Source: Sediminibacillus terrae
Lineage (GTDB): Bacteria; Bacillota; Bacilli; Bacillales; Amphibacillaceae
NCBI RefSeq assembly: GCF_009602435.1
Contig: NZ_VZDQ01000011.1
Span: 434,001 to 498,000 of the forward strand
Length of the DNA: 64,000 bases
Reading direction: 5' to 3'
The position numbers and the translations under genes were made by a program. Below are positions 45,747 through 54,936 of this stretch, in pieces. Each line of letters starts with the position of its first letter. The stretch's first letter is position 1. Under the pieces are notes generated by a model. The model was not told the DNA's origin. It ran no database searches and saw only the letters and a program-made list of their open reading frames with translations.

Positions 45747-47102
45747 TCAATTACGCAAAAAGTCGAATAGCTTCTCAGCTGTTTCTGTATTTTCCAGTGA
45801 ACCTGCAAATTGATCGGAACCTGGACCATATGCGTAGATATTCACATCGACACCAGTATGTCCGCCTGTCGTCCAGCCAGTTCCAGATCGCTCGTTAAAT
45901 ATCGCTTCAATGGCATTGTCGATATCCGTTGCCTCTCCACTTTGGCTTGCTGTTTCCACGGATTGAATCTCATCTTCCGTCAAAGCTAAATCAATGTTTT
46001 CATCCAACACAGACCTTACTGGCTCACCATTCGTTATTTCCTGTGCCATATAATCCGGAGTTCGTTTTGCCGCCTTTATTGGCGCCGGATTCCAAACATA
46101 CGGACCATTAGCTCCGATAGACAATCCTCCCGTAGAATGATCAGCTGTGGCAACTACCAGGGTATGCTTGTCTTTCTTTGCGTATTCAATCGCTGCCTTG
46201 AATGCTTTTTCGAAGTCTTCCATCTCACTCATAGCCCCTACAACATCATTATCGTGTCCTGCCCAATCAATTTGACTCCCTTCTATCATAAGGAAAAAAC
46301 CATCTTTATCCTTACTCAGACGATCAAGAGCGGAATTGGTCATTTCGGCCAAAGAGGGAGTAGATGCGTTACGATCAATCATTTTATCCATTCCTACCGG
46401 AGCAAACAACCCTAAAACTTGACCATGATCATCCTTCAGCAGTTGTTTGCGGGTTGTTACATAACTGTACCCATCCTTCTGAAATGCTTCCACCAAATTT
46501 CGGTCTTCCCGTTCAAAGTAGCTTGTCCCGCCGCCTAAGAGTACGTCCACTTTATGCTGGCCATTTATTGAATCATCATAGTAGTCATCGGCTATCTGAT
46601 TATAGTTTTGCCTGGATTCATCATGCGCACCAAAAGCAGCTGGTGTCGCGTGATTGACCTGGGAGGTCACGACCAAACCGGTCGACTTCCCTTGTTCTTT
46701 TGCTTGCTCAAGCACTGTTTTAACATCCTGCTTCTTTGTATCGACTGCAATCGCACCATTATATGTCTTTACTCCGCCAGCCATGGAAGTTGCAGCCGCT
46801 GCCGAATCAGTGATGTTTTCTTCATGATCGTCGGGATAGGTTCTTTGCATGCCCACCAAGTAAGAATCAAAGACAGTAGATTCCATCATTGGTGTACTTG
46901 GATCATCTTTCAAGTAACGGTACATCGTGTTATAGGCAGGTCCCATGCCATCACCAATCAAAAAAATAACATTTTTTACTTTTGCATGGTTTTGTTCTTG
47001 ATTCGCTTCCGTTGAAGTATAGAGGGTGAATATGCTTCCCAGTGCCACCCCTGTTATCACAAGCGGAGCTGCCAATCTTTTCAACATGCCGTTTCTATTC
47101 AT
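45747..47102 (-). CDS. alkaline phosphatase, exported
   Basis: 451 residues, PhoA/PhoB family. An N-terminal signal segment (about residues 8-30) exports it. The metal site begins in IFLIGDGMGPAY, and the phosphorylated Ser lies in ENITDSAAAATSMAGG. Further ligands are seen in GSQIDWAGHDND, ATADHSTGGL and TGGHTGVDV, so the active site is complete. It releases phosphate from organic esters outside the cell. The start is ATG 47102 behind GGAGGG. A Pho-box-like array lies upstream, suggesting PhoP control. Confidence 0.94.
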   Translation of the reverse strand: MNRNGMLKRLAAPLVITGVALGSIFTLYTSTEANQEQNHAKVKNVIFLIGDGMGPAYNTMYRYLKDDPSTPMMESTVFDSYLVGMQRTYPDDHEENITDSAAAATSMAGGVKTYNGAIAVDTKKQDVKTVLEQAKEQGKSTGLVVTSQVNHATPAAFGAHDESRQNYNQIADDYYDDSINGQHKVDVLLGGGTSYFEREDRNLVEAFQKDGYSYVTTRKQLLKDDHGQVLGLFAPVGMDKMIDRNASTPSLAEMTNSALDRLSKDKDGFFLMIEGSQIDWAGHDNDVVGAMSEMEDFEKAFKAAIEYAKKDKHTLVVATADHSTGGLSIGANGPYVWNPAPIKAAKRTPDYMAQEITNGEPVRSVLDENIDLALTEDEIQSVETASQSGEATDIDNAIEAIFNERSGTGWTTGGHTGVDVNIYAYGPGSDQFAGSLENTETAEKLFDFLRN

Positions 47103-47155
47103 TGATTTCCCTCCAAATAATAAATATGATTTCATCTAATATAGTAATCTTGTTT

Positions 47156-47183
47156 TATTAATGAAGGATTAATAGAAAGTAAA
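47156..47183 (-). promoter_or_regulatory. Pho-box-like hexamer array upstream of alkaline phosphatase
   Basis: On the minus strand TTTACT, TTAATC and TTAATA occur with exactly five bases between them (11-bp period), the layout of Bacillus PhoP direct repeats (TT[ACT]A[CAT]A). The array lies 54 bases before the start codon, with a possible -10 TATATT at 47138-47143. Confidence 0.55.
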
Positions 47184-47431
47184 GATGGCTGATCTGCCGT
47201 TATTTTGATTTCTTAGGCCTAAACCTGCCAATTCTGCAGGCCGTTTACGGGTTATAAAGAACTAGAAAACTAATCTGCTTAGACTGGATGAATGATTTGA
47301 TCGTAGGGATTAGATACATTTTCCTAATCAGCAGACTTAACAAAATTTACATTATATTTATAAAAACAAGCCGGCACCAATTGCTCGTCTAATTCTCACC
47401 TCTCCTTCATAAAGTTTTACGAGGTGAGAAA

Positions 47432-48583
47432 ATGAAAAAAACTACAGCTAATAAATGGCACCTTTTTATCGTTTTGTTTTTTATCAGTTTAGCAATGAGA
47501 GTTCAGGTTCCCGTATTCACACCATATGCGGCAGCATTCGGAGCAACCAGCGTTTTTATCGGCATCATCCTGAGTGTTACCTCACTCACTAATTTATCCG
47601 GCAATGTTCTCGCCGGCCCGTTAATCGACCGGCTTGGTAAAAAACTATTCATCACACTCCCGATTTTTGCTTCTGGGTTGTTGTTTATTGCCCATGCCTT
47701 CGCCAATGATCCTGGCGACTTGTTGGTTTTGCATGGCCTGAATGGATTTGCTTTAGCATTCTTGATTCCTGCTGCTTTTGCAATGCTATCAGGATTCGCT
47801 GAGAATAGCAGGCAGCAGGGGAAAAACATGGCGATCAACGGACTTTTTTCTACCATTGCTGGTATAGCCGCCCCATTGATCGGCGGTAAGCTGGTTGTCA
47901 TCATTGGTTATCAAAATACTTATTGGATTATCGGAAGTACCATGCTGGCAGTCGGGCTTTATGCTGTCCGTTCCTTAAATGAAACGAAACCTGTAGTTTC
48001 CCTTTCCCCATCGAATGCTACCATTAAGTTTGAAACGAATCCCAAATTAATCGCTGTCTATCTGATCGGGTTTGCGGCCATGTATGTACACGGGGTCGTC
48101 ATTTACGAAGTACCATATTTAGCCGTGGAAAATGGGTTATCTACTTTCGATACTGGCAGACTGTTCAGTTATATGGGCATTGGCACTCTAATGATGTTAT
48201 CCATGTTTTTTGTCAATCGCTTCTCCCCCTTTAAACGTCTGGTCACTGGTTTATTTGGAATGGCGATGGCCTTGGCAGGTATTTTCACATCGGTTCTTCC
48301 TCTGGCAGTATTATTGTTTTTCCTTGGTATTTTCTCCGGCTTGGTCATGCCTGCAATGGCAACAGCAGTCACAGACAATACAAGCAAACAAAGCCATGGC
48401 AGAGCCTTTGGTTTTATGTCGGCTATCTACTCGCTGGGTATCATCAGCAGCTCTTTTTTTACAGGGGTGATCCGTGATTCCATATCTCCGTACTTTATCG
48501 CATTTCTTGTCAGCATGACGGTGCTGACAATTGCCGGCTATACAAGATTGCGTTCCTCTAATGGGAATTTGCAGCATATCTAA
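47432..48583 (+). CDS. MFS transporter
   Basis: 383 residues with 12 helices. Motif A-like GPLIDRLGKKLFI follows helix 2. Small MFS of the drug/sugar-antiporter type; no substrate can be assigned. ATG start behind GAGGTGAG. No regulator adjoins it; dispersed repeat copy 4 follows directly. Confidence 0.88.
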   Translation: MKKTTANKWHLFIVLFFISLAMRVQVPVFTPYAAAFGATSVFIGIILSVTSLTNLSGNVLAGPLIDRLGKKLFITLPIFASGLLFIAHAFANDPGDLLVLHGLNGFALAFLIPAAFAMLSGFAENSRQQGKNMAINGLFSTIAGIAAPLIGGKLVVIIGYQNTYWIIGSTMLAVGLYAVRSLNETKPVVSLSPSNATIKFETNPKLIAVYLIGFAAMYVHGVVIYEVPYLAVENGLSTFDTGRLFSYMGIGTLMMLSMFFVNRFSPFKRLVTGLFGMAMALAGIFTSVLPLAVLLFFLGIFSGLVMPAMATAVTDNTSKQSHGRAFGFMSAIYSLGIISSSFFTGVIRDSISPYFIAFLVSMTVLTIAGYTRLRSSNGNLQHI

Positions 48584-48955
48584 TCTTTCTCATGCAGCAA
48601 AACATGGCGGAGGCAAGATATGGAGACACTGACGGGAACAGCACGAGCTGAAACCCCCGCAAATGAGCGGTTGGTGTATTCTGAGGAAGTAGTAGCCGTC
48701 GGAAAGCGTAATATCTTGCCGTAGCCAATTCAGAATAAAAAGAAGTCTATCTCAAGTCACAAATAAAAGACATTAGGCCGATGAAGTGTGTTTCTGACGA
48801 AACGAAAACTGCGATTTTTTACTCATCAAAATCTTCCCTCGCCTTCTTCACAACTTACGGAATGAAACCGCACTGTTGCAAAAAAAGATTGGGAAGACCG
48901 CCTCTTCGGTTAAGATGGTTACCTGAAGGTTACTTACCATGGGGAGTATGGACAC
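48584..48955. other. intergenic region with dispersed repeat copy 4
   Basis: These 372 bases hold repeat copy 4 (48605-48725) and about 230 bases in which I see nothing. Open frames here run antisense into the merR-type gene and are not believable. Confidence 0.5.
48605..48725 (+). repeat. dispersed structured repeat, copy 4 (degenerate core)
   Basis: Core words GGAGACACTGACGGGA, AGCACGAGCTGAA and GTCGGAAAGCG match the other copies with changes; the CTTGGTAAAG hairpin is absent. The outer stem is a perfect 10-bp pair, GGCAAGATAT (48613-48622) with ATATCTTGCC (48712-48721). Confidence 0.75.
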
Positions 48956-49729
48956 CTATCCTTCTGTCAGCATTTCCGTTTGTTTCATATAATACTCGAT
49001 GGCAAGATTCAGCCATTCCTCTTCTTCTTTTGAAAATGGAGAAGGATTCATCTGTTCAAATTTTTCGATTTCCGTTTCCGGCACATCCACTTCCCCTAAT
49101 GTTTGAACAAGATCTTCACCCAAGAATTGAAAAGTTTCTTGCAAATACACTTCCACGAATTGCTGGACTTTCGGATCGTCGACTGGCAGATGGTAAAGTT
49201 CCTTTAGTTGCTTTGCCAAGCGGATATAGGTTTTATCCAATGCTAATCTTTCCTCTTCTGACTTATTATCCAACTCATCGATTACATTTTGCGGCAAATG
49301 ATTTTCCATCCACTCCATCTGTTCTTTTTCTGTTTGGATATTCCCTATCAGGCTCATTAAGACGGTGCTGTCTACTTCTCCTTCTTCTTCAAGCAATGTC
49401 GTCACCCGGCGGATTGCCAGCAATGATTTCTCCATCTTTTCCTTTTCTGTTTCCAAAGCTTTCATATGGAGGTTCAGCGTATCTGCCAAGTCTATCGAAA
49501 AACTAGGTTCTTTTACCATCTTCTTGATTTTATCAAGGTTGTAGCCCAAAAATTTAAGGCTAATGATTTTTTGCAGGATATGCACGTCTTCCTCGCAATA
49601 GATGCGATGACCCGAAGTCGGGTGTTTTTCCGGCTGTAACAGACCAATTTCATCATAATAATGCAAGGTTCGGACGGATACCCCCGACCTGGACGAAAAC
49701 TCACCAATCGAAAATTTTTTCTTCCCCAT
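48956..49729 (-). CDS. MerR family regulator with TipAS-like C terminus
   Basis: 257 residues. MerR HTH at about residues 5-70 (FSIGEFSSRSGVSVRTLHYYDEIG), a coiled-coil linker (about 80-125) and a C-terminal helical domain like the TipAS antibiotic-recognition fold. Two adjacent ATG codons (49732 and 49729) follow AGGAGGG; I use the better spaced one. Such proteins respond to drugs or stress and often activate their own gene. No obvious target adjoins. Confidence 0.88.
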   Translation of the reverse strand: MGKKKFSIGEFSSRSGVSVRTLHYYDEIGLLQPEKHPTSGHRIYCEEDVHILQKIISLKFLGYNLDKIKKMVKEPSFSIDLADTLNLHMKALETEKEKMEKSLLAIRRVTTLLEEEGEVDSTVLMSLIGNIQTEKEQMEWMENHLPQNVIDELDNKSEEERLALDKTYIRLAKQLKELYHLPVDDPKVQQFVEVYLQETFQFLGEDLVQTLGEVDVPETEIEKFEQMNPSPFSKEEEEWLNLAIEYYMKQTEMLTEG

Positions 49730-49851
49730 CATTTTCCCTCCTGCTATGACTTTTATATACTGATTATAAATCCTCACGCAGCTGGAGGTTCAACATAATT
49801 TTCATGAAGATGTACAAATCGCAGAAACATACAACCATTCAAAACGGCAAC

Positions 49852-51351
49852 CTACTCAGAAGCATTTTCGGCTATACTTGGAAAATGGTTTCCATATTGC
49901 ATGACATGACTGCAGGAGGAAGAAATATATAATGGATAGGAAGCTTGAGCCTCTCCCGTTGCATTTACATAGGTGTTAACACTGATTGTTACATGATCTG
50001 CCTGGTTGATAGAGATGGGATACACTTTATCCTTCTTCCCTCCGCTTACTCCATGAATCGTATTAGCGAGAATGACAGCTATTTTTGTCTTTCCTGTTAT
50101 CAAAACCCCATTTCCTTGGACATATTGGATGGAATTATTTTTGATATCGACCATTTCCATCGAGTCATTAACTGCTATGCCCTCTCCGCCCGTATATGAA
50201 ATCGTATTTCCATTGATACTATGGTTTTTTCCTTTTCCCACCATAACGGCGTTACCCTTCACATTTCTCACCAGATTATTACTTATTTTCACGGTGTTCC
50301 CGTATCGTACATTAATACCTGCGAAACCACTTTGCTCTGCTGCATCCGCTATGATATTCCCGGTAACCAAGACATTTTGCTGGACTCCGGTCTTTTCACC
50401 AATGATGTGGATGCCATGATGATAAGTAAGTCCCCCGGTAATGATGTTGTTGACAATCTCCACGTATTCGCAAGGTTGACTTTTTCCTGTTTGTTTTCCG
50501 AAAATATTTTTTGTATCCTTTACATCTGTTACAGGAGGAGATGCCATTTCGATACCTGCTCCACAATCTATTAGCTGGTTATCCTGAACCTGAACGTTTC
50601 TCCAACTATAGCCACGCACAGCCTGCTTCGGAAGAGCCTCGAACAAGTTACCGCTTATCATGATATTTTCATGCCATACTCCGATCGTGGACGAGTGACT
50701 TCCAATCCCACGCGGCCAAGCCTGACTCCCTTTAGTTCCAGATGAACCGAAATAACAATCCATAATCCATATATTTTTACACGGAGTTTGATCGTAGGTT
50801 CCGAATGCGCTGAATACCCAAACAGCTTTCATCAAATCAATTTGGACAGCCTCCGAGAACGCGCGTCCACCCGTGTCGATGAAACCTAGAAATCTACAAC
50901 CTTTAATCCAGACGTTTCGGCAGCCGCAAATTTCTACTGCATGCGCTCCGGCTACATCCCTGATTTCCATCCGTTCCAATGTTATGTTTTCTCCATGACC
51001 GATTGCAAAACAGTTATGCATTTTTCGGCGTTCCACTCCATTAAAATCCCAAATACCACCTTCAATAGTGATGTTCGAGTGGCCATCATATCCCTTAAAT
51101 GACTCTTTTGGACGGCCATTGGTAACCAGGTAACCGTCATGATCCCTCACCAGTCTGGCATTGGGAGCGGCAATGATATGCGTATTGGAAGACACGTACA
51201 AGGTTTTTTCCAAGCGGTATGTCCCCGCCGGGATGATTACCGTCACTCCCTTTTCTCTCCATTTTGCTTCATCCAATGCAGCTTGAATCACGACCGCATC
51301 CTTTGTCTGTCCGTCACCTACCGCTCCGTAATTTTCTATGTTTATCCTCAC
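49852..51351 (-). CDS. right-handed parallel beta-helix protein (pectate-lyase-3 type)
   Basis: 499 residues. The N terminus is the typical NIENYGAVGDGQTKDAVVIQ cap of pectate_lyase_3/GH28-like proteins, followed by about ten beta-helix coils rich in Asn and Ile (ITIEGGIWDF, VTGNIIADAAEQSG, ISNNLVRNVKGNAV). GTG 51351 has TAGGAGG six bases upstream, preferred over ATG 51375. No signal peptide, so it is cytoplasmic or leaves by another route. Polysaccharide lyase or hydrolase is possible; no specific active site is clear. Confidence 0.82.
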   Translation of the reverse strand: MRINIENYGAVGDGQTKDAVVIQAALDEAKWREKGVTVIIPAGTYRLEKTLYVSSNTHIIAAPNARLVRDHDGYLVTNGRPKESFKGYDGHSNITIEGGIWDFNGVERRKMHNCFAIGHGENITLERMEIRDVAGAHAVEICGCRNVWIKGCRFLGFIDTGGRAFSEAVQIDLMKAVWVFSAFGTYDQTPCKNIWIMDCYFGSSGTKGSQAWPRGIGSHSSTIGVWHENIMISGNLFEALPKQAVRGYSWRNVQVQDNQLIDCGAGIEMASPPVTDVKDTKNIFGKQTGKSQPCEYVEIVNNIITGGLTYHHGIHIIGEKTGVQQNVLVTGNIIADAAEQSGFAGINVRYGNTVKISNNLVRNVKGNAVMVGKGKNHSINGNTISYTGGEGIAVNDSMEMVDIKNNSIQYVQGNGVLITGKTKIAVILANTIHGVSGGKKDKVYPISINQADHVTISVNTYVNATGEAQASYPLYISSSCSHVMQYGNHFPSIAENASE

Positions 51352-51478
51352 CTCAATCCTCCTATCATGGAACAATTTATACCGCCAAGGGAATCATTAC
51401 CTTTTTAACAACCCTTCTTTAAATAGATATTTTCTTTTTTCGCTTAATATACAGAGAATGAGAAACTAGAGGAGAGGG

Positions 51479-51556
51479 GTGATAAGCACAAGCAAGGATC
51501 GTTTTGATCCCTTTGAAACAATTGTAAATCAGGAAGACTTCTCTCGTTCTATCTAA
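51479..51556 (+). CDS. possible 25-residue peptide
   Basis: GTG 51479 follows a purine-rich GAGGAGAGGG and reads ISTSKDRFDPFETIVNQED to a stop at 51556, immediately before the terminator hairpin shared with the DUF305 gene. A TTAATATAC -10-like sequence lies 25 bases upstream. Spacing of the ribosome site is tight, so this is tentative. Confidence 0.3.
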   Translation: MISTSKDRFDPFETIVNQEDFSRSI

Positions 51557-51586
51557 AAAGACCAGTCACAATAGACTGGCCTTTCG
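51555..51586 (-). terminator. terminator of the DUF305 gene
   Basis: GACCAGTC/GACTGGCC arms (51560-51581) followed on the minus strand by CTTTTTAGA. Confidence 0.75.
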
Positions 51587-51603
51587 TTCATCATCCTACA
51601 TAA

Positions 51604-52050
51604 TTAATCCTTAAGATCTTCAATCAGTTTTTTCATCTCGCTTATTTCTCTACGTTGTGCCTTGATGATTTCATCGGCAAGCTTCCGGACTCTCGGATCC
51701 GTTATTTGAGCACGTTCACTGGTCAATATGGCGATTGAATGGTGTGGGATCATTGCTTCCATATAATCTGTATCATCGACCAAAGTCTGACTGCGGAGCA
51801 GGAATAATGATAAGAAAAACACTACAATACTTCCCGCTGCGATACCGATATTGACCTTTCTGTTTTTGAGCATGCGAAACATAAAAAGCAGCATAATCAT
51901 CGTCATGGCTGCCCCCATCATAATTGCCATATAGACCCTTGTCTCGCTGAAAAACACATGATCCAACCGATAAGTACTAAAATATTTAAAGATAAACATG
52001 ACAACAGTGGAAGTTAACACCATGCCGAAAAATCGTATATATGCTTTCAA
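51604..52050 (-). CDS. DUF305 family membrane protein
   Basis: 148 residues. Three hydrophobic segments (about 5-25, 38-60 and 68-86) precede a DUF305 four-helix part with the MIPHHSIAILTSERA motif, whose His and Met may bind metal. TTG start with GGAGGG seven bases upstream. Family members often sit near copper genes; none is adjacent here. Role unknown. Confidence 0.82.
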   Translation of the reverse strand: MKAYIRFFGMVLTSTVVMFIFKYFSTYRLDHVFFSETRVYMAIMMGAAMTMIMLLFMFRMLKNRKVNIGIAAGSIVVFFLSLFLLRSQTLVDDTDYMEAMIPHHSIAILTSERAQITDPRVRKLADEIIKAQRREISEMKKLIEDLKD

Positions 52051-52238
52051 ACTTTGTCCCTCCTTTAACCGCTTTACCAGAAAGGATACCCTGCCTGTTA
52101 ACGGATAAAACTATCCTTTAAGTTTTTCAATCTAATCTCCCGTTTTTCAGGGAGTTTCCTTTATTCATCGGTAGATGGTCGTGGTTTATTGATCATCTAT
52201 CTGGGAACACTAGTAAAAAAGCAAAGAAGGTATTAAAA

Positions 52239-53063
52239 ATGACAATGAAAAAATCCATTATCCTGCCATGTGTGTTAGGGAGTTTTCTAGTTGCAGCTGG
52301 TTGTACATCTGATAATAATGCGGATAACGATCAGCCGGCTGACTCTGAGACATCACAAGTATCCGATAACCAGGATGCAGAGGCAGACAGCGGGACAACA
52401 GCTGAAAACAATGGCAGCCAGGAAGATAACAGCTCAGAGGCCGAAACGGAAGAGAATGAGGAAACAAGCAACGGAGAAACTTCTTCTGTTAGGAAACAAT
52501 TAAAAATGCAACAGTCAGCGGTCAAACTGCCGACAAGTTTTCCGAATGTGGAAAATGTTGAGGCAAATATAGAGAAAAACTCGGATTCAGCTTATACAGT
52601 AAGCTACCAAAGTTCCTCTGGAGAAGAGATAGCCACTTTTTCCGGGACTTTATATGATTCAGCAGAAGATGCCAGCAGTGCGATGAATGAATTCCAAAGT
52701 GGCAAAGAAGTCCCCTCCTATAGTGAAGGGGCTACGGACATTGGGCATGGGATTACCGGATATGGTGAAGGTGCTGCGGGACATCAATACTTCAGCTGGC
52801 AAGAAGGAAATTGGCTTTTCAGTATTAGTTCCCTTACCCAGGATGAAATGGATCAGCCCAGTATTGCAAAGAAAATGGTGGAGTACCTGGAAAATCATAT
52901 GCTGCCGGCACCAGACAAAACAGGCGCAGTGTTGGTAGATTATCCTCAAGGAGGCAAACAGGTGCATGTCGATATCCGCTGGCAGGAACAGGATAAGATT
53001 TATCGACTGAAAACTGATCGGGTTCCATTGGATGCCTTGGCAATGACTGTTTCAGTGAAGTAA
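52239..53063 (+). CDS. lipoprotein with acidic low-complexity linker, unknown function
   Basis: 274 residues. The signal peptide ends in the lipobox VAAGC. A disordered acidic Ser/Glu/Asn-rich linker (about 25-85) then leads to a globular domain (about 90-274) containing ATFSGTLYDSAEDASSAM and a C-terminal VDIRWQEQDKIYRL strand. The linker acidity fits a salt-tolerant cell surface. Single gene with its own terminator. Confidence 0.85.
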   Translation: MTMKKSIILPCVLGSFLVAAGCTSDNNADNDQPADSETSQVSDNQDAEADSGTTAENNGSQEDNSSEAETEENEETSNGETSSVRKQLKMQQSAVKLPTSFPNVENVEANIEKNSDSAYTVSYQSSSGEEIATFSGTLYDSAEDASSAMNEFQSGKEVPSYSEGATDIGHGITGYGEGAAGHQYFSWQEGNWLFSISSLTQDEMDQPSIAKKMVEYLENHMLPAPDKTGAVLVDYPQGGKQVHVDIRWQEQDKIYRLKTDRVPLDALAMTVSVK

Positions 53064-53065
53064 GA

Positions 53066-53100
53066 GAAAAGTGCTGTTCGTTTAGAGCAGCACTTTTTCC
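53066..53100 (+). terminator. terminator of the lipoprotein gene
   Basis: A 10-bp stem (53067-53076 with 53088-53097) followed by TTTTTCC. Confidence 0.88.
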
Positions 53101-53184
53101 TACTTCAGAAGGGACATTGTTTCTACCAATCCTTCTCGCCATTCGAAAGGATCGGTAGTTCTCAGGTACCATGAAAATATTTTT

Positions 53185-54105
53185 TCAAAGATCACTTGAA
53201 TATTTGGAAAGACCTTGTCTGTTCAAAAAATGTTGTACAGCCCCGATCATGCCAGCATCGTTTTTATGTTTACAAACAGCAATCGGGACATGGAAATCCT
53301 TCCAAAACTCCAACTGTCCCAGCTTCGTTTCTATCTTTTGCAACAGGTCGGTTTGTGCGCTAACGCCGCCCCCGACCAGGATAATTTCCGGATTCAACGT
53401 AACAGCCAAGTTGTACAGTCCACAACTGATACTGGTCAGCCAATCGTCCAACAAAGCAGCCAATTGACCATCCTGCTCTGCCTGTTGAAAAATCGCTTCA
53501 CCTTCCACTTTTTCATTCGGATTAAGCCCCATGAACTGTCTGTAATCCTGAATCAGACTTCCGGTCGCACCATTGCGATGCCAAATCGCTTTGTCAGGAA
53601 GTGACCTATTCGTTATCATGAAACCGAATTCACCACCCCTGAATGATTTTCCGCGCAAAACTTTCCCGTCAACCACGATTCCCCCGCCAATCCCGGTCCC
53701 GATTGTCACACAAACAAAATCTCTGACACCTTGAGCATTTCCGTTTAGCTGTTCGGCCAAAGCAGCACAATTCCCGTCATTTTCCACCTCTACCGGCAAA
53801 TCGATCCTCTCTGCCAACAACGATTTAATGCTTCTTCTTCTTATGCAAACCACATTGCCCGCAGTGTCAGAATCTAAATACCCGGTTACAGGATCAATCG
53901 GACCCGGCATACTGATGGCTATCCCATCAACCGTATGACGAGAACGATACTGCTGGATGACAAGTTCCATTTCCCTCAAAAAATCCCCTAAATCAGAAAC
54001 CGGTGTATCGTATCGCCCCTTTTCAACTAAGGTGCCGTCTCCATGCATAACCGAATGCTTCACTTTTGTCCCGCCCACATCAAAAGCAATAAACTTATCC
54101 GTCAA
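53185..54105 (-). CDS. ROK family sugar kinase
   Basis: 306 residues. ATP-binding FDVGGTKVKHSV at the start, the substrate region VENDGNCAALAEQ with its catalytic Asp, and TIGTGIGGGIVVDGKV. The ROK zinc motif CxCGxxGCxE is absent (GGEFGFMITNRS at that place), as in the beta-glucoside kinase/zinc-free group. It probably phosphorylates a hexose or glycoside. TTG start with GGGGAGAG upstream. No sugar transporter is adjacent. Confidence 0.9.
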   Translation of the reverse strand: MTDKFIAFDVGGTKVKHSVMHGDGTLVEKGRYDTPVSDLGDFLREMELVIQQYRSRHTVDGIAISMPGPIDPVTGYLDSDTAGNVVCIRRRSIKSLLAERIDLPVEVENDGNCAALAEQLNGNAQGVRDFVCVTIGTGIGGGIVVDGKVLRGKSFRGGEFGFMITNRSLPDKAIWHRNGATGSLIQDYRQFMGLNPNEKVEGEAIFQQAEQDGQLAALLDDWLTSISCGLYNLAVTLNPEIILVGGGVSAQTDLLQKIETKLGQLEFWKDFHVPIAVCKHKNDAGMIGAVQHFLNRQGLSKYSSDL

Positions 54106-54228
54106 TCGGTTTCTCTCCCCTTTGCCCTGCTATATTTTCTTCTATTCTATTTTATTTCTAATTACCATCTGCTTATTCCTTACCGGAAAATTTTAAAGTC
54201 ATCACACCTACCTCTCGTCAATAGTTTT

Positions 54229-54771
54229 CTAGCCTTTCATCTCGTACTCACCATTCTTATAGACTTTATAGACACCCACAGTTCCCGAACCGCCATTCTG
54301 TTCAATGGCCTTCGAGGTCAGCGTAATGGTGTAGTAAGATCCTGCTTCGTCTTCTTTCAGTTCTCCGCCCAAGTCATCAAAGACAATATCTTCATTGTTT
54401 TTCATTTCCAATTGCTGCTTTAAATAAGAAATTGCAGCTTCTCCATCGGCAATGGCAGGATCACTCTCTTCATCGGTGGTCCCGGAAGTCTCTTTATTGT
54501 CAGCCGTTGTATCGGATGGATCATCTCCAGAATCATTCGACTCTTGCCCCACTTGGCTTTCACTTTCTTTTACAGAGGTTTGGGCTTCCTTCTCATCAGT
54601 CTTCTTTTGCTTTTCCGGAGCGTCTGAAACTCCTTCTCCATCTTCTGAGGTTGATTCCTCACTTGCTGCTGGCTGCTGTTCTGCCGCTGAATCACCGGAA
54701 GTATCACTGCATGCAGCCAAAAAGAATAAGAAAAAAGCAAGCAACCCTAGTATTCCCGTTCTGTTTGACAT
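54229..54771 (-). CDS. lipoprotein with acidic linker, downstream of sigO-rsoA
   Basis: 180 residues. The signal ends in LAAC; then about 95 acidic Ser/Glu/Asp-rich residues and a small C-terminal alpha/beta domain (AISYLKQQL, YYTITLTSKAIEQ, VGVYKVYKNGEYEM). Its overall build mirrors the lipoprotein at 52239. Same strand as rsoA, 166 bases after it, with an AGGTGT-N2-ACACCT dyad (54819-54832) in between, so it may have its own control. Function unknown. Confidence 0.8.
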   Translation of the reverse strand: MSNRTGILGLLAFFLFFLAACSDTSGDSAAEQQPAASEESTSEDGEGVSDAPEKQKKTDEKEAQTSVKESESQVGQESNDSGDDPSDTTADNKETSGTTDEESDPAIADGEAAISYLKQQLEMKNNEDIVFDDLGGELKEDEAGSYYTITLTSKAIEQNGGSGTVGVYKVYKNGEYEMKG

Positions 54772-54936
54772 GTCTTCGTACAACTCCTTTTGAAAAATAG
54801 AACTTCTCATACATGCTCAGGTGTGTACACCTCATTGTCAAAATTATCATAAGTAAAAGTCTAAATCTACTCTGTCTACAAATCCCTGAATTAAACAAAC
54901 CCTCCAAATTTCCAAAACTGATCTGCACCCCATCCC

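Noticed and set aside
48781-49506. Plus-strand open frame of 241 codons
   Set aside because: Its larger part runs antisense to the MerR-type gene, and the rest shows no protein-like pattern or ribosome site.
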